From Capnocytophaga periodontitidis (GTDB lineage: Bacteria; Bacteroidota; Bacteroidia; Flavobacteriales; Flavobacteriaceae), in assembly GCF_016126015.1 (NCBI RefSeq), contig NZ_JAEFDB010000003.1, forward strand, positions 186,001 to 250,000: 64,000 bases of DNA. The letters are read 5' to 3'. Position numbers and translations under genes: made by a program. The notes beneath the pieces were generated by a model. That model saw only the letters and a program-made list of their open reading frames with translations, did not search any database and was not told the origin of the DNA. Below are positions 23,577 to 31,940 of this stretch, piece after piece; the first letter of the stretch is position 1; the number at the start of each line of letters is the position of its first letter.

Positions 23577-23870
23577 TTACTTTTTAACTTTCACTTTTGC
23601 TTTCACCCCTTCTACAAATACTTTTGCTGGCTTAAAGGCAGGAATGTTGTGTGCAGGGATTTTGATAGTAGTGTTTTTTGAGATGTTACGACCTGTTTTT
23701 TCAGCTCTTGTTTTGATAATGAAGCTACCAAAACCTCTCAAATACACATTTTGTCCACTTTCTAATGAGCTAATTACCTCATCCATAAAGTTCTCAACGG
23801 TAAGTTGTACGTCGTTTCTGTCAAGACCCAATTTGTCGGAAATCTTTGATACAATTTCTGCTTTTGTCAT
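23577..23870 (-). CDS. HU/IHF-family DNA-binding protein
   Basis: 97 residues from the ATG at 23870 (MTKAEIVSKISDKLGL). A longer frame upstream would start inside the promoter region and is rejected. HU fold: DRNDVQLTVENFMDEVISSL, VYLRGFGSFIIKTRAEKTGR and the arm region ISKNTTIKIPAHNIPAFKPA, followed by a Lys/Val-rich tail (VEGVKAKVKVKK). It bends and compacts DNA. Single-subunit, closer to HU than to IHF by length. Confidence 0.94.
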   Translation of the reverse strand: MTKAEIVSKISDKLGLDRNDVQLTVENFMDEVISSLESGQNVYLRGFGSFIIKTRAEKTGRNISKNTTIKIPAHNIPAFKPAKVFVEGVKAKVKVKK

Positions 23871-23915
23871 CTTTAATATGTTTTTGTATGAATATTCTTT
23901 TTTCTTTTCAGGCGG

Positions 23916-23923
23916 CAAAGATA
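23916..23923 (-). promoter_or_regulatory. -7 box TATCTTTG upstream of HU
   Basis: Coding-strand TATCTTTG lies 45 bases before the HU ATG and fits TAnnTTTG. It probably drives HU and, through it, the basic protein and rng. Confidence 0.6.
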
Positions 23924-24050
23924 CAAATTAAATCTTTAATAAACACTATGTTACATAAAAAAAATAGTATTTATTTTTCTATTTTCTTTCAAAAATAAAC
24001 TAATACGCTAATTATCAATTATTTATCTTTTTTCTAATGCCTCTTACCTC

Positions 24051-25301
24051 TTATCTCTTATCTGTTTCCTGAAACCTGAAACCTGACACCTCTTCCACTT
24101 GTTCCCAAAACTCTCGATACGATTTGCTTACCACCTCTTTGTCCTCTATCACTATAGGGGTTTTGAGCATCAAAGGAGCGAAAGCCATTGCCATACGGTG
24201 GTCGTTATAAGTCGCAATACTCACCCCCTCACGTAGTTGCTTACAAGGGGCTAAATGTAAACTCTCATCAGTGATGTTCACTGTCCCACCGAGTTTTGTC
24301 ATTTCGATTTGTAGCGCCTGTAGTCGGTCGGTTTCTTTAATTTTGAGTGTGTGTAATCCGCTGAGGTGTGCCTCTAATCCCAATCCTAAAGCAGTAACAG
24401 CTATAGTTTGTGCGATGTCGGGGGTATCGTTTAGTTGAAATTCTAAACGAGTAGAGTAGGGGAGGGTAGTTTTTTCGATGTTCATTGTACTGCCTTTAAA
24501 AGTAGTGCCTACGCCAAAATGTTTATAGAGTTGTGGTAACGTGCTATCACCCTGCAAACTATCTTCTTTGAAGTGTGTGAGCGTGAGCTGTGTTCCTATA
24601 GGTGAGAGTGCCACAAACGAAAACCAATAAGAAGCCGACGACCAATCCGATTCTACTTCCCATATATTGTTTTTTAAAGGTTTATTTATGTGTGAAGCTA
24701 CTTTCAGCACATTGCCTTCCCATTGTACAACCTCTTCACCCAAACAGTATTGCAGGAAACTCACGGTCATTTTCAGATAAGGCATAGAGGTGAGTTCACC
24801 TTCTAAAATCAGCGTAAGTCCATTCGGCAATGAAGGCGCGATGAGCAATAAGGCAGAAAGAAACTGACTGCTCACATCACCGCGAATACGCACTTCTTTT
24901 TTGCTAAGTGCTACACCTTTAATATATAAGGGCGGAAATCCATCGCGTTCTCCATAGCGAATATCAGCCCCTAAACGCTGTAGTGCTTCCACTAATAAGT
25001 GAATAGGGCGCTCTTTCATCCTTGCCGAGCCAGTGAGCAACACCTCTCGCCCTACTTGGGTTGCAAAATAAGCCGTGAGAAAGCGCATTGCTGTACCTGC
25101 GTGGTGAATATCTATAGTTGCCTCTTTGGATTGTAACGCGCGCTGTAAGAGAAGTGTATCATCGGCAGTAGAGAGGTTTTTTATCTGTAATTTGGGGAAG
25201 AATGCTTGTAGCAAAAGCGCTCTATTGCTCTCCGATTTTGAGCCCGAGAGCTGTAACGTTTTTCCTGAAACAAGTTGCGATAAAGGAAGGGTGATGTTCA
25301 T
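24051..25301 (-). CDS. aroA: 3-phosphoshikimate 1-carboxyvinyltransferase (EPSP synthase)
   Basis: 416 residues from the ATG at 25301 (MNITLPLSQLVSGKTLQLSG). An ATG at 25325 lies within the promoter box and is rejected. Shikimate-binding motif GSKSESNRALLL, AGTAMRFLTAYFA, DVSSQFLSALLLIAP, DTPDIAQTIAVTALGL and the closing NDHRMAMAFAPLML are all present. It catalyses the sixth step of chorismate synthesis. The 416-residue length is near the usual 420-440. Cytosolic, monocistronic. Confidence 0.96.
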   Translation of the reverse strand: MNITLPLSQLVSGKTLQLSGSKSESNRALLLQAFFPKLQIKNLSTADDTLLLQRALQSKEATIDIHHAGTAMRFLTAYFATQVGREVLLTGSARMKERPIHLLVEALQRLGADIRYGERDGFPPLYIKGVALSKKEVRIRGDVSSQFLSALLLIAPSLPNGLTLILEGELTSMPYLKMTVSFLQYCLGEEVVQWEGNVLKVASHINKPLKNNIWEVESDWSSASYWFSFVALSPIGTQLTLTHFKEDSLQGDSTLPQLYKHFGVGTTFKGSTMNIEKTTLPYSTRLEFQLNDTPDIAQTIAVTALGLGLEAHLSGLHTLKIKETDRLQALQIEMTKLGGTVNITDESLHLAPCKQLREGVSIATYNDHRMAMAFAPLMLKTPIVIEDKEVVSKSYREFWEQVEEVSGFRFQETDKR

Positions 25302-25322
25302 TGCATAACTGTTTAATAACCG

Positions 25323-25330
25323 CAAAGATA
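25323..25330 (-). promoter_or_regulatory. promoter of aroA (TTG -33 at 25351-25353, TATCTTTG -7)
   Basis: Coding-strand TATCTTTG with a TTG 20 bases upstream, 22 bases before the aroA ATG. Confidence 0.68.
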
Positions 25331-25360
25331 CGCGATAATTAGCAAATTAACAAATATGTA

Positions 25361-25502
25361 GGGCGCTGTCCAAAAAGTCTCAAAATCATTTTTGCGTCGC
25401 TAACTTTGCCAAAATCTGAAACTTTGGCAAAGTTGATTACCTTGATTATCAATTACTTTTGAAGTATGTTGTGTAGGGGCGTTTTGCAAACGCCCATAAA
25501 AC
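25361..25502. repeat. GGCTGTCC MITE-like element, right end missing
   Basis: Starts GGGCGCTGTCCAAAAAGTCT and continues through the palindromic ACTTTGCCAAAATCTGAAACT block and the TGATTATCAATTACTTTTGA stretch. It then reaches the hairpin GGGGCGTTTTGCAAACGCCC at 25478-25497. The right terminal inverted repeat is absent; the element runs into the IS remnant. Confidence 0.65.
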
Positions 25503-25507
25503 AATAA

Positions 25508-26066
25508 CCTAGTATATCTTGAGAATAAAACCTATTATTAAACACGTTTTCCATTTATTAAAGTAGTAATAGACATTTTGCCAAGAGATTTCTCCTTTTT
25601 CAAAATAGCTCTCAATCGGAAGTTCTCTCCATTGTACTCCTATTTTTAACCTCTTGAGAATCAATAAAAATATTGAAGCCAAATCAAAATTACTTTTAAA
25701 TCCTCTTTTTCCTACACTTAAAAAGGGAATAATCCATTTATTTATTGTATCTTTGCCCAAAGTTCCTGAATTTTAGTGTTCTTTTTTTTTCAAACACAAA
25801 TTACTAATTTTTGGAAACTTTTACTTTATTATAACGTCAGTTCGATATAACAGAACATTGATTTACAGCTTTGTAACATAATATATTCACAAAATAATTC
25901 ACCGTCAGGTGAAAATTCGTAAGATAATAAAAAAATAAAGACTTTTATACACTCCCAATTTCGTGAAAATTCGTGTAATTCGTGGGAAATTAAAAATATT
26001 TTACTGATTGTTAAATAATTACTTACGCCGAACTCACGTTATTATAGGAAAAGTTTAAACAGCTTC
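25508..26066 (-). mobile_element. IS5-family remnant (copy 2), split by a MITE
   Basis: On the minus strand the left IS end (GAAGCTGTTTAAACTTTTCC) is at 26047-26066 and resumes at 25833 after a 205-base insertion. The transposase frame starts at about 25760 (MGKDTINKWIIPFLSVGKRG) and stays intact through LIVQ-like helices to YYYFNKW at about 25550. It is then truncated and continues with 13 unrelated residues. This 5' part lacks the small deletion found in copy 1. No catalytic DDE residues remain. Confidence 0.8.
25834..26038. mobile_element. 205-bp MITE inserted in the IS remnant
   Basis: The insert begins ACGTCAGTTCGATATAAC and ends CTTACGCCGAACTCACG. Reversed, the end reads CGTGAGTTCGGCG, so the termini are an imperfect inverted repeat (CGTCAGTTCG / CGTGAGTTCG). 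It is flanked by TTATTATA at 25826-25833 and again at 26039-26046, a 7-8 base target duplication. Removing one flank and the insert restores the normal IS left end. No coding frame. The interior is AT-rich with short TTCGTG repeats. Confidence 0.8.
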
Positions 26067-26348
26067 AATATAAAGAATGAAAAGCAATACGAATGGAGGC
26101 TTTTTGGCGAAGATGAGTGGAAGTTCACAACAGAATGGCGTTACACATATAACAACAAACGCCATAAGGTTACCCAAGAATTACACGAAAGAAAGAGAGA
26201 TACTCTCAAACACACAGCAACATTTCGTTATGAATATATTTATGATAAGCAAGGTAATTATCTTCAAAGCAAGAGATTTCTGCGTCTCATCAGGACAGGT
26301 AAAGAAGTTTTGAGCGAGATTGAAAAACGAGAAATTACCTATTATTAA
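26067..26348 (+). pseudogene. 3' part of an unknown gene cut by the IS
   Basis: From about 26072 to a TAA at 26346-26348 a frame reads KNEKQYEWRLFGEDEWKFTT, then EWRYTYNNKRHKVTQELHER and on to TFRYEYIYDKQGNYLQSKRF. It has regular codon use and looks genuine. There is no start codon because the IS end lies directly upstream. It resembles tails of secreted repeat or surface proteins of Bacteroidota, but I assign no family. Confidence 0.5.
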
Positions 26349-26454
26349 CCCAACTTCCGCATTAGAATATTCACTCTTGCAACTTTTATATCTTGAGAGT
26401 TAAACTTGTTAATAATACGAATTGAGAGTTGAAAAATAATAATCTCTGATTAAC

Positions 26455-26578
26455 AGAGTGTTATCGCTTTTGCATCACATATTCCCCTTTGAAGAAAGTC
26501 GCGTAAGCGAGTATGTAAAGGGGACTTGATTACTCTGATAATCAATCACTTTTGAAGTATGTTGTGTAGGGGCGTTTT
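26455..26578. repeat. degraded MITE-like segment with GAAAGTCGCGTAAGCGAGTATG hairpin
   Basis: It shares TTATCGCTTTTGCATCA and the TGATAATCAATCACTTTTGA to GTAGGGGCGTTTTGC part with the GGCTGTCC element. In between is a C-rich/G-rich inverted repeat (CCCCTTTGAAGAAAGTCGCG, then GTATGTAAAGGGG) that also occurs at 54180-54225. Confidence 0.55.
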
Positions 26579-26690
26579 GCAAACGCCCATAAAACAGTAA
26601 CCTATTGCAAACGCCCACAAAACAACAACCTATTGCAAACATCCATAAAACAACAGCCTATTGCAAACACCCACAAAACAACAATCTATA
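26579..26690. repeat. 28-bp tandem repeat, four copies
   Basis: Four consecutive 28-base units of the type GCAAACGCCCATAAAACAAC plus AACCTATT, differing by two to five bases each. The first unit is the end of the GGGGCGTTTTGCAAACGCCC hairpin of the MITE-like element, so the array grew from its right flank. There are no unique spacers and therefore no CRISPR character. Confidence 0.85.
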
Positions 26691-26843
26691 TATCTTGATG
26701 AATTTAAATATTGCCAAAGTTTAGCTTGGTCAGGATTAGAAAGAACAGAAGAATATAAAAAACTATCTCAAGAAGAGAAAGAAGAAATAATTAAAATAGC
26801 AAAATATGAACGTGAAGCAATTCCTAACAATCTTTGTAATTAG
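26691..26843 (+). pseudogene. C-terminal stub of an unknown protein
   Basis: The frame continues out of the 28-bp array into YLDEFKYCQSLAWSGLERTE, then EYKKLSQEEKEEIIKIAKYE and REAIPNNLCN before a stop. The ALAWSGLE-T-x-Y-K-L-x2-E-E-I pattern is one I recognise from C-termini of several secreted Bacteroidota proteins of unknown function. The start codon lies inside the repeat array, so the gene has lost its 5' part. It overlaps the next gene by 38 bases in another frame. Confidence 0.5.
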
Positions 26844-27231
26844 TCTACTAATATTTCTTAGTAGTTGCAATTCTATGAAAAGGCAAATAGATACTTATCA
26901 AGAGAAAATTGGCAAGAAAGGCGATGATTACTCTTTGTCTTATTATAAAGCTAAAAGGGCGTCTGTTAAAAGTATTTTAAATATTAAAATTTTTGAAGGA
27001 GACGGCTCTTTGTCAACTAGTGATTTGTATTTGCATATTAATGGAGTGCCTATTATTTCAAATTATAAAGAAGCTAATTTTTATCTTTCTCCTAATAAAA
27101 AATACGATGTGCAAGTCACTACTTTCTCAGGATATAAAGGTGTGTATATAAATAATATAAAGGTGAAAGAGAAAGATTCGGTAGTGCTAAATGTATATCT
27201 GAAAGAACCTGCTCTAATATTTTGTGAGTAG
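26806..27231 (+). CDS. putative lipoprotein
   Basis: 141 residues. Signal peptide with lipobox (FLTIFVISLLIFLSSC, Cys near residue 22), then a helical SMKRQIDTYQEKIGKKGDDY and a beta domain with LYLHINGVPIISNYKEANFY and KYDVQVTTFSGYKGVYINNI, ending LKEPALIFCE. The beta part resembles a small carboxypeptidase-regulatory-like or PEGA-like fold, by eye only. Probably anchored in the outer membrane or periplasm. Family unknown. Confidence 0.75.
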   Translation: MNVKQFLTIFVISLLIFLSSCNSMKRQIDTYQEKIGKKGDDYSLSYYKAKRASVKSILNIKIFEGDGSLSTSDLYLHINGVPIISNYKEANFYLSPNKKYDVQVTTFSGYKGVYINNIKVKEKDSVVLNVYLKEPALIFCE

Positions 27232-27302
27232 CACAAAATGAAGAAAGGCTATACACGCCGTGACAAATTAGCAAATTATTTTGTATAATAAATAAAAAGT
27301 AT

Positions 27303-27310
27303 TACTTTTG
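27303..27310 (+). promoter_or_regulatory. -7 box TACTTTTG upstream of the DUF2795 gene
   Basis: It fits TAnnTTTG and lies 29 bases before the ATG at 27339. Confidence 0.55.
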
Positions 27311-27338
27311 CGCGAAATTTATAAAATTCTATTAGTTT

Positions 27339-27560
27339 ATGTATTGGACGTTAGAACTCGCATCTTATTTAAGTGATGCTCCTTGGCCTGCTACTAAAGA
27401 CGAGCTTATTGATTATGCTATCCGTACAGGCGCTCCTATGGAAGTGGTAGAAAACCTTCAAGAAATAGAAGACGAAGGTGATATGTATGAATCTATCGAC
27501 GAAATCTGGCCTGATTACCCGTCGGAAGAAGACTACTTATGGAATGAAGATGAATACTAA
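27339..27560 (+). CDS. DUF2795 domain-containing protein
   Basis: 73 residues. MYWTLELASYLSDAPWPATK and ELIDYAIRTGAPMEVVENLQ are the conserved DUF2795 block. The C-terminus is very acidic (EEDYLWNEDEY). The protein is widely conserved upstream of secA-type genes in Bacteroidota as I recall, and its function is unknown. Strong conservation and a good terminator indicate a genuine, highly expressed gene. Confidence 0.88.
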   Translation: MYWTLELASYLSDAPWPATKDELIDYAIRTGAPMEVVENLQEIEDEGDMYESIDEIWPDYPSEEDYLWNEDEY

Positions 27561-27566
27561 AAAATA

Positions 27567-27592
27567 AAAGTCTCTCCAAAGAGACTTTTTTT
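27567..27592 (+). terminator. Rho-independent terminator
   Basis: The hairpin AAAGTCTCT-CCAA-AGAGACTTT is followed by TTTTT, seven bases after the DUF2795 stop. Confidence 0.88.
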
Positions 27593-27689
27593 AATTTGCA
27601 AATCAGCAAAGTAGCAGATTTGCAAATGAGTATAGTGACAAATTGTCAGTTCCCATTCCTTTGGTATATTTATTGACAAACTTGCGGTA

Positions 27690-27800
27690 TGAACCTTGCC
27701 AAAGTTTTAAATTGTCTATCGTGCTATGACTAACTGCTTGTCGTGCTACGACCTTTGGCAAAGTTAAAATATGACTTGTGCTACGACCTTTGGCAAAGTT
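27690..27800. repeat. CTTTGGCAAAG repeat-bearing spacer before secA
   Basis: The 27593-27831 spacer holds CTTGCCAAAGTTTTAAATTG and two copies of GTGCTACGACCTTTGGCAAAGTT (27748 and 27777). They are related to the terminator-like repeats at 31784 and 46857. Short ATTAATTATTAATCATTAAT runs follow. Confidence 0.6.
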
Positions 27801-27831
27801 AATTATTAATTATTAATCATTAATCATTATA

Positions 27832-30800
27832 ATGAGCATTATCAATTCCCTTATTAAAATTTTCGTTGGCGACAAAGCCAAAAACGACCTAAAAGCAATC
27901 CAACCTATCGTTGAAAAGATAAAAACTTACGCCTCTCAGTTAGAAAATATCTCTAATGATGAGTTGCGCGCAAAAACTATTGAGTTCAAACAAAGAATAA
28001 AAGACGCTCGCGCCCAGTTCGATACTAAAATAGCCGAACTCGAAGCCCAAGCAAACGCTACCGATGATATCGACGCTAAAGAAGACCTCTATGCTGAAGT
28101 AGATAAACTCAACGGCGAAGCCTATCAAGCCTCAGAAAAGGCATTGAACGAAATTCTTCCCGAAGCCTTCGCTACTATGAAGGAAACTACTCGTCGTTTT
28201 GCTAATAATGAAACAATTACCGTAACAGCCACCGAGCACGACCGTGAACTATCGGCTACCCACGACTATGTAACTATCGAGGGCGATAAAGCCGTGTGGA
28301 AAAACCACTGGGATGCTGCTGGTAAAGATGTTACTTGGGATATGGTGCACTACGATGTACAGCTCATTGGAGGTATTGCCCTTCACCAAGGTAAGATTGC
28401 CGAAATGCAAACAGGGGAAGGTAAAACCCTCGTGGCTACCTTGCCAGTCTACCTCAATGCCCTAACGGGGAATGGGGTGCATCTGGTAACCGTGAACGAC
28501 TATTTGGCACGCCGAGATAGTGCTTGGATGGGACCTTTATTTGAGTTCCACGGTTTGCGTGTGGATTGTATCGACAACCACCAACCTAACTCCGAAGCGC
28601 GTCGCCGTGCCTACAACGCCGATATTACCTACGGAACTAACAACGAATTTGGTTTCGACTACCTCCGCGACAATATGGCGCACACACCCGAAGATTTGGT
28701 ACAACGCGCTCACAACTATGCCATTGTCGATGAGGTCGATTCTGTATTGATAGACGATGCTCGTACACCGCTCATCATTTCAGGTCCTACCCCTAAAGGC
28801 GAATTGCACGAGTTCAACGAACTGAAACCTTTAGTAGAAAATTTGGTAAACAAACAGCGTACTTATCTCACCAAAGTATTAGCCGATGCCCGCAAACTCA
28901 TCGCCGAAGGGGATACCAAAGAAGGGGGATTCCAACTCTTGCGCGTGTATCGTGGGTTACCTAAAAACAAAGCACTCATCAAATTCCTCAGTGAAGAAGG
29001 AGTAAAACAACTCCTCCAAAAAACTGAAAATTACTATATGCAGGATAACAATCGCGAAATGCCAAAGGTAGATGCCGAATTGTACTTCGTGATTGATGAG
29101 AAAAACAACCAAATTGAGCTTACCGATAAAGGTTTTGCTGATATTGCCTACGATGGTGATAAAGATTTCTTCGTTTTACCTGATATTGGGGTAGAAATTG
29201 CCAATATCGAGAACCAAGGTCTTCCTATTGAAGAAGAAGCTAAACTAAAAGATAAATTATTCCAAGATTTTAGCGTAAAAAGCGAACGTATTCACACCCT
29301 CAACCAATTGCTCAAAGCCTACACTCTCTTTGAAAAAGATGTAGAGTATGTGGTGATTGATAACAAAGTGCTCATCGTCGATGAACAAACAGGTCGTATT
29401 ATGGACGGTCGTCGTTATTCCGATGGTTTGCACCAAGCAATTGAAGCCAAAGAGAATGTGAAAATTGAGGCAGCTACCCAAACCTACGCGACTATTACTT
29501 TGCAAAACTACTTCCGTATGTATAGCAAGTTAGCAGGTATGACGGGTACTGCTATCACCGAAGCAGGTGAGTTCTGGGAAATCTATAAACTCGATGTAAT
29601 GGAAATCCCTACCAACCGTCCTATCGCTCGTAAAGACCACAACGACCTTATCTATAAAACCAAACGCGAGAAATACAACGCTGTAATCGATGAGGTAGTA
29701 AAACTATCCGAAGCTGGTCGCCCTGTGTTGATTGGTACTACTTCTGTGGAAGTATCCGAACTCCTCAGCCGTATGCTTACAATGCGCAAGGTAAAACACA
29801 ATGTATTGAATGCGAAATTACATAAAAAAGAAGCTGAAATCGTAGCTGAAGCCGGACATAGTGGTGTGGTAACCATCGCAACCAATATGGCGGGACGTGG
29901 TACCGATATCAAGTTAACCCCCGAAGTAAAAGCTGCAGGAGGTTTGGCAATTATAGGTACCGAACGCCACGACTCTCGTCGTGTCGATCGTCAGTTACGC
30001 GGTCGTTCTGGTCGTCAAGGTGACCCTGGTAGCTCACTCTTCTTCGTTTCTCTCGAAGATAATCTAATGCGCCTCTTCGGTTCTGAACGTATCGCCCGAT
30101 TAATGGACAGCTTAGGTCATAAAGAAGGTGATGTAATTCAGCACTCTATGATGACCAAACGTATCGAGGCAGCTCAGAAAAAGGTAGAAGAAAATAACTT
30201 CGGTATGCGTAAACGTCTGTTAGAGTACGACGACGTGATGAACGCACAACGTAAGCAAATTTATAAACGCCGTCGCCACGCTCTTGAAGGTGAACGCCTA
30301 AAAGTGGATTTGGCAAATATGATATTTGATACTTGCGAGAATATAGTAGAAAACAACAAAGGTGGAAATAACTACAAGAATTTCACTTTCGAGCTCATCA
30401 AATATTTCTCACTGAAAACACAAATTTCAGAAGCCGAATTTGCTAAACAATCGCCAAACGACCTTACTTTCACCTTGTATCACGAAGCGCTCAAACACTA
30501 TCAAGAAAAAGCTGAACGCAGTGCCGCTCAAGCCTTCCCAGTGATTAAAGAGGTATACGAAAATCCTAATAATACTTACGAGCGCATCGTCGTGCCTTTC
30601 ACCGATGGCGAAAAGATGCTCAACATCGTAACCGACCTCAAAGAGGCGTACGAAACCCAAGGTAAGAAACTCGTAAGCGATTTCGAGAAGAATATTACGC
30701 TTGGCATCATCGACGAAGAGTGGAAAACGCATCTCCACCGTATGGACGAACTCAAACAATCTGTACAATTAGCGGTGCACGAACAGAAAGACCCACTACT

Positions 30801-31194
30801 CATCTATAAGTTTGAAGCCTATCAGTTGTTCAAAGCTATGGTCGATAAGGTAAACAAAGAGATTATTTCTTTCTTGTTCAAAGCCGAGTTACCTACTCAA
30901 AATCCACCAGTGCAGGAAGCCCACGCGCCACAACGCACCCGTGAGCACTACCAAACCAATAAGGAAGAAGTCCTCAACAGCGATGAAATGGCACAACGCG
31001 CCCGTGAAGTAGGGCAACAAGCCTCACAGCGCCGTTCGGTAGTAGAAACCATCGTACGCCAACAACCTAAAATTGGTCGTAACGATAAGGTAGTAATCCA
31101 AAACATCCGCACCGGTGAACGCAAAGAACTCAAGTTCAAACAAGCTGACCCCCTAATAAACAGCGGAGAATGGATTTTAGTATCCAATAAATAA
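27832..31194 (+). CDS. secA: preprotein translocase ATPase SecA
   Basis: 1120 residues, longer than the ~900 of E. coli SecA because of insertions typical of Bacteroidota, notably after the Walker B region at about residues 340-450. Walker [15 protein letters not shown] at about 190-203, [15 protein letters not shown] as Walker B, and [26 protein letters not shown] and [14 protein letters not shown] for the second nucleotide-binding domain. The C-terminus ends [20 protein letters not shown] and lacks the Cys-rich zinc tail. It powers secretion through SecYEG from the cytosolic face. A short membrane-protein gene follows 12 bases on. Confidence 0.97.
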   Translation: MSIINSLIKIFVGDKAKNDLKAIQPIVEKIKTYASQLENISNDELRAKTIEFKQRIKDARAQFDTKIAELEAQANATDDIDAKEDLYAEVDKLNGEAYQASEKALNEILPEAFATMKETTRRFANNETITVTATEHDRELSATHDYVTIEGDKAVWKNHWDAAGKDVTWDMVHYDVQLIGGIALHQGKIAEMQTGEGKTLVATLPVYLNALTGNGVHLVTVNDYLARRDSAWMGPLFEFHGLRVDCIDNHQPNSEARRRAYNADITYGTNNEFGFDYLRDNMAHTPEDLVQRAHNYAIVDEVDSVLIDDARTPLIISGPTPKGELHEFNELKPLVENLVNKQRTYLTKVLADARKLIAEGDTKEGGFQLLRVYRGLPKNKALIKFLSEEGVKQLLQKTENYYMQDNNREMPKVDAELYFVIDEKNNQIELTDKGFADIAYDGDKDFFVLPDIGVEIANIENQGLPIEEEAKLKDKLFQDFSVKSERIHTLNQLLKAYTLFEKDVEYVVIDNKVLIVDEQTGRIMDGRRYSDGLHQAIEAKENVKIEAATQTYATITLQNYFRMYSKLAGMTGTAITEAGEFWEIYKLDVMEIPTNRPIARKDHNDLIYKTKREKYNAVIDEVVKLSEAGRPVLIGTTSVEVSELLSRMLTMRKVKHNVLNAKLHKKEAEIVAEAGHSGVVTIATNMAGRGTDIKLTPEVKAAGGLAIIGTERHDSRRVDRQLRGRSGRQGDPGSSLFFVSLEDNLMRLFGSERIARLMDSLGHKEGDVIQHSMMTKRIEAAQKKVEENNFGMRKRLLEYDDVMNAQRKQIYKRRRHALEGERLKVDLANMIFDTCENIVENNKGGNNYKNFTFELIKYFSLKTQISEAEFAKQSPNDLTFTLYHEALKHYQEKAERSAAQAFPVIKEVYENPNNTYERIVVPFTDGEKMLNIVTDLKEAYETQGKKLVSDFEKNITLGIIDEEWKTHLHRMDELKQSVQLAVHEQKDPLLIYKFEAYQLFKAMVDKVNKEIISFLFKAELPTQNPPVQEAHAPQRTREHYQTNKEEVLNSDEMAQRAREVGQQASQRRSVVETIVRQQPKIGRNDKVVIQNIRTGERKELKFKQADPLINSGEWILVSNK

Positions 31195-31206
31195 ATTACT
31201 AAGGTA

Positions 31207-31749
31207 ATGGACAACCAAATGAACAACCAAATGGGAATGTTGCTAAGCTCTGGCATATTCTTTTTGTTTGCGCTTGTATTCTTGGTTACTGCTGAGATTA
31301 ACAAAAGAATTACCGAAAAGAACAAAAAACTATATCAAGGGAAAGCACAAGGAGAGGTATTAGAAATTGTCAAATCAGGCAGTCAAGGTGTAGGAGGTAT
31401 TGGTTTTAATAATAGGACTTATGTAGTCTATAAGTATACTGTAGGAGAAAATACTTATATTGTAAAACCTCTTGTTCTAAACTCAAACGCCCCTATAAAC
31501 TTGAAATATGCTAATTCAGCTCATACTTTTTGTGTAACCTATTTTGGGGCTCATAGTGGTAGCCGTCAAACCAATTATCGAGCAGGCGAGAGTATTACAG
31601 TAGCTTATTTGCCCGAAACTCCCAGTGAACACCAAATAGTAGACGATAAAGATAAAACGTTTTTTTATAAGGGGTTTCGCGTAGCAGGATTCGCAATAAT
31701 GTCCATTGCAGTAATTTTCTTGATTGTTTCCTTTTTCATAAAAAAATAA
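31207..31749 (+). CDS. two-pass membrane protein (DUF3592-like)
   Basis: 180 residues. Membrane helices near residues 9-28 (GMLLSSGIFFLFALVFLV) and 157-177 (GFAIMSIAVIFLIVSFF). Between them is a soluble beta-rich domain with GKAQGEVLEIVKSGSQGVGG and VVYKYTVGENTYIVKPLVL, and SITVAYLPETPSEHQIVDD as the last strand pair. The layout is that of DUF3592-like proteins. Just downstream of secA, perhaps co-transcribed. Function unknown. Confidence 0.78.
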   Translation: MDNQMNNQMGMLLSSGIFFLFALVFLVTAEINKRITEKNKKLYQGKAQGEVLEIVKSGSQGVGGIGFNNRTYVVYKYTVGENTYIVKPLVLNSNAPINLKYANSAHTFCVTYFGAHSGSRQTNYRAGESITVAYLPETPSEHQIVDDKDKTFFYKGFRVAGFAIMSIAVIFLIVSFFIKK

Positions 31750-31783
31750 GCAGAAACACAATATAAATTATTTATTATATCAT

Positions 31784-31834
31784 ACTTTGCCAAAGTTTCC
31801 AGCCGTATGGCTCGCACCTTTGGCAAAGTTTTTT
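31784..31834 (+). terminator. terminator-like dispersed repeat (CTTTGGCAAAG type)
   Basis: The 12-base stem ACTTTGCCAAAG / CTTTGGCAAAGT encloses a loop with TGGCTCGCACC and ends in a T-run. A near-identical element is at 46857-46909 after rpoD. This suggests a mobile repeat used as a terminator. Confidence 0.75.
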
Positions 31835-31878
31835 CTTCTTAATTGTCAATTATCAATTGTCAATTGAAAATATTATTG

Positions 31879-31886
31879 TACCTTTG
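31879..31886 (+). promoter_or_regulatory. promoter of the DEAD-box gene (TTG -33 at 31857-31859, TACCTTTG -7)
   Basis: TACCTTTG with a TTG 19 bases upstream, followed by AGCAAATT-type short repeats and the ATG at 31941. The -33 region lies within repeated CAATTGTCAATT sequences. Confidence 0.62.
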
Positions 31887-31940
31887 CGCTTTAAAATACA
31901 TTAGCAAATTGGCAAATTTGCTAATTTACAAATTGTATTA

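Noticed and set aside
23469-23931. Two plus-strand frames opposite HU and the basic protein
   Set aside because: The opposite strand holds a complete HU gene and a clean 30-codon gene. The plus frames are hydrophobic mirror frames.
26579-26690. CRISPR array
   Set aside because: The four 28-base units are contiguous with no spacers and no cas genes near.
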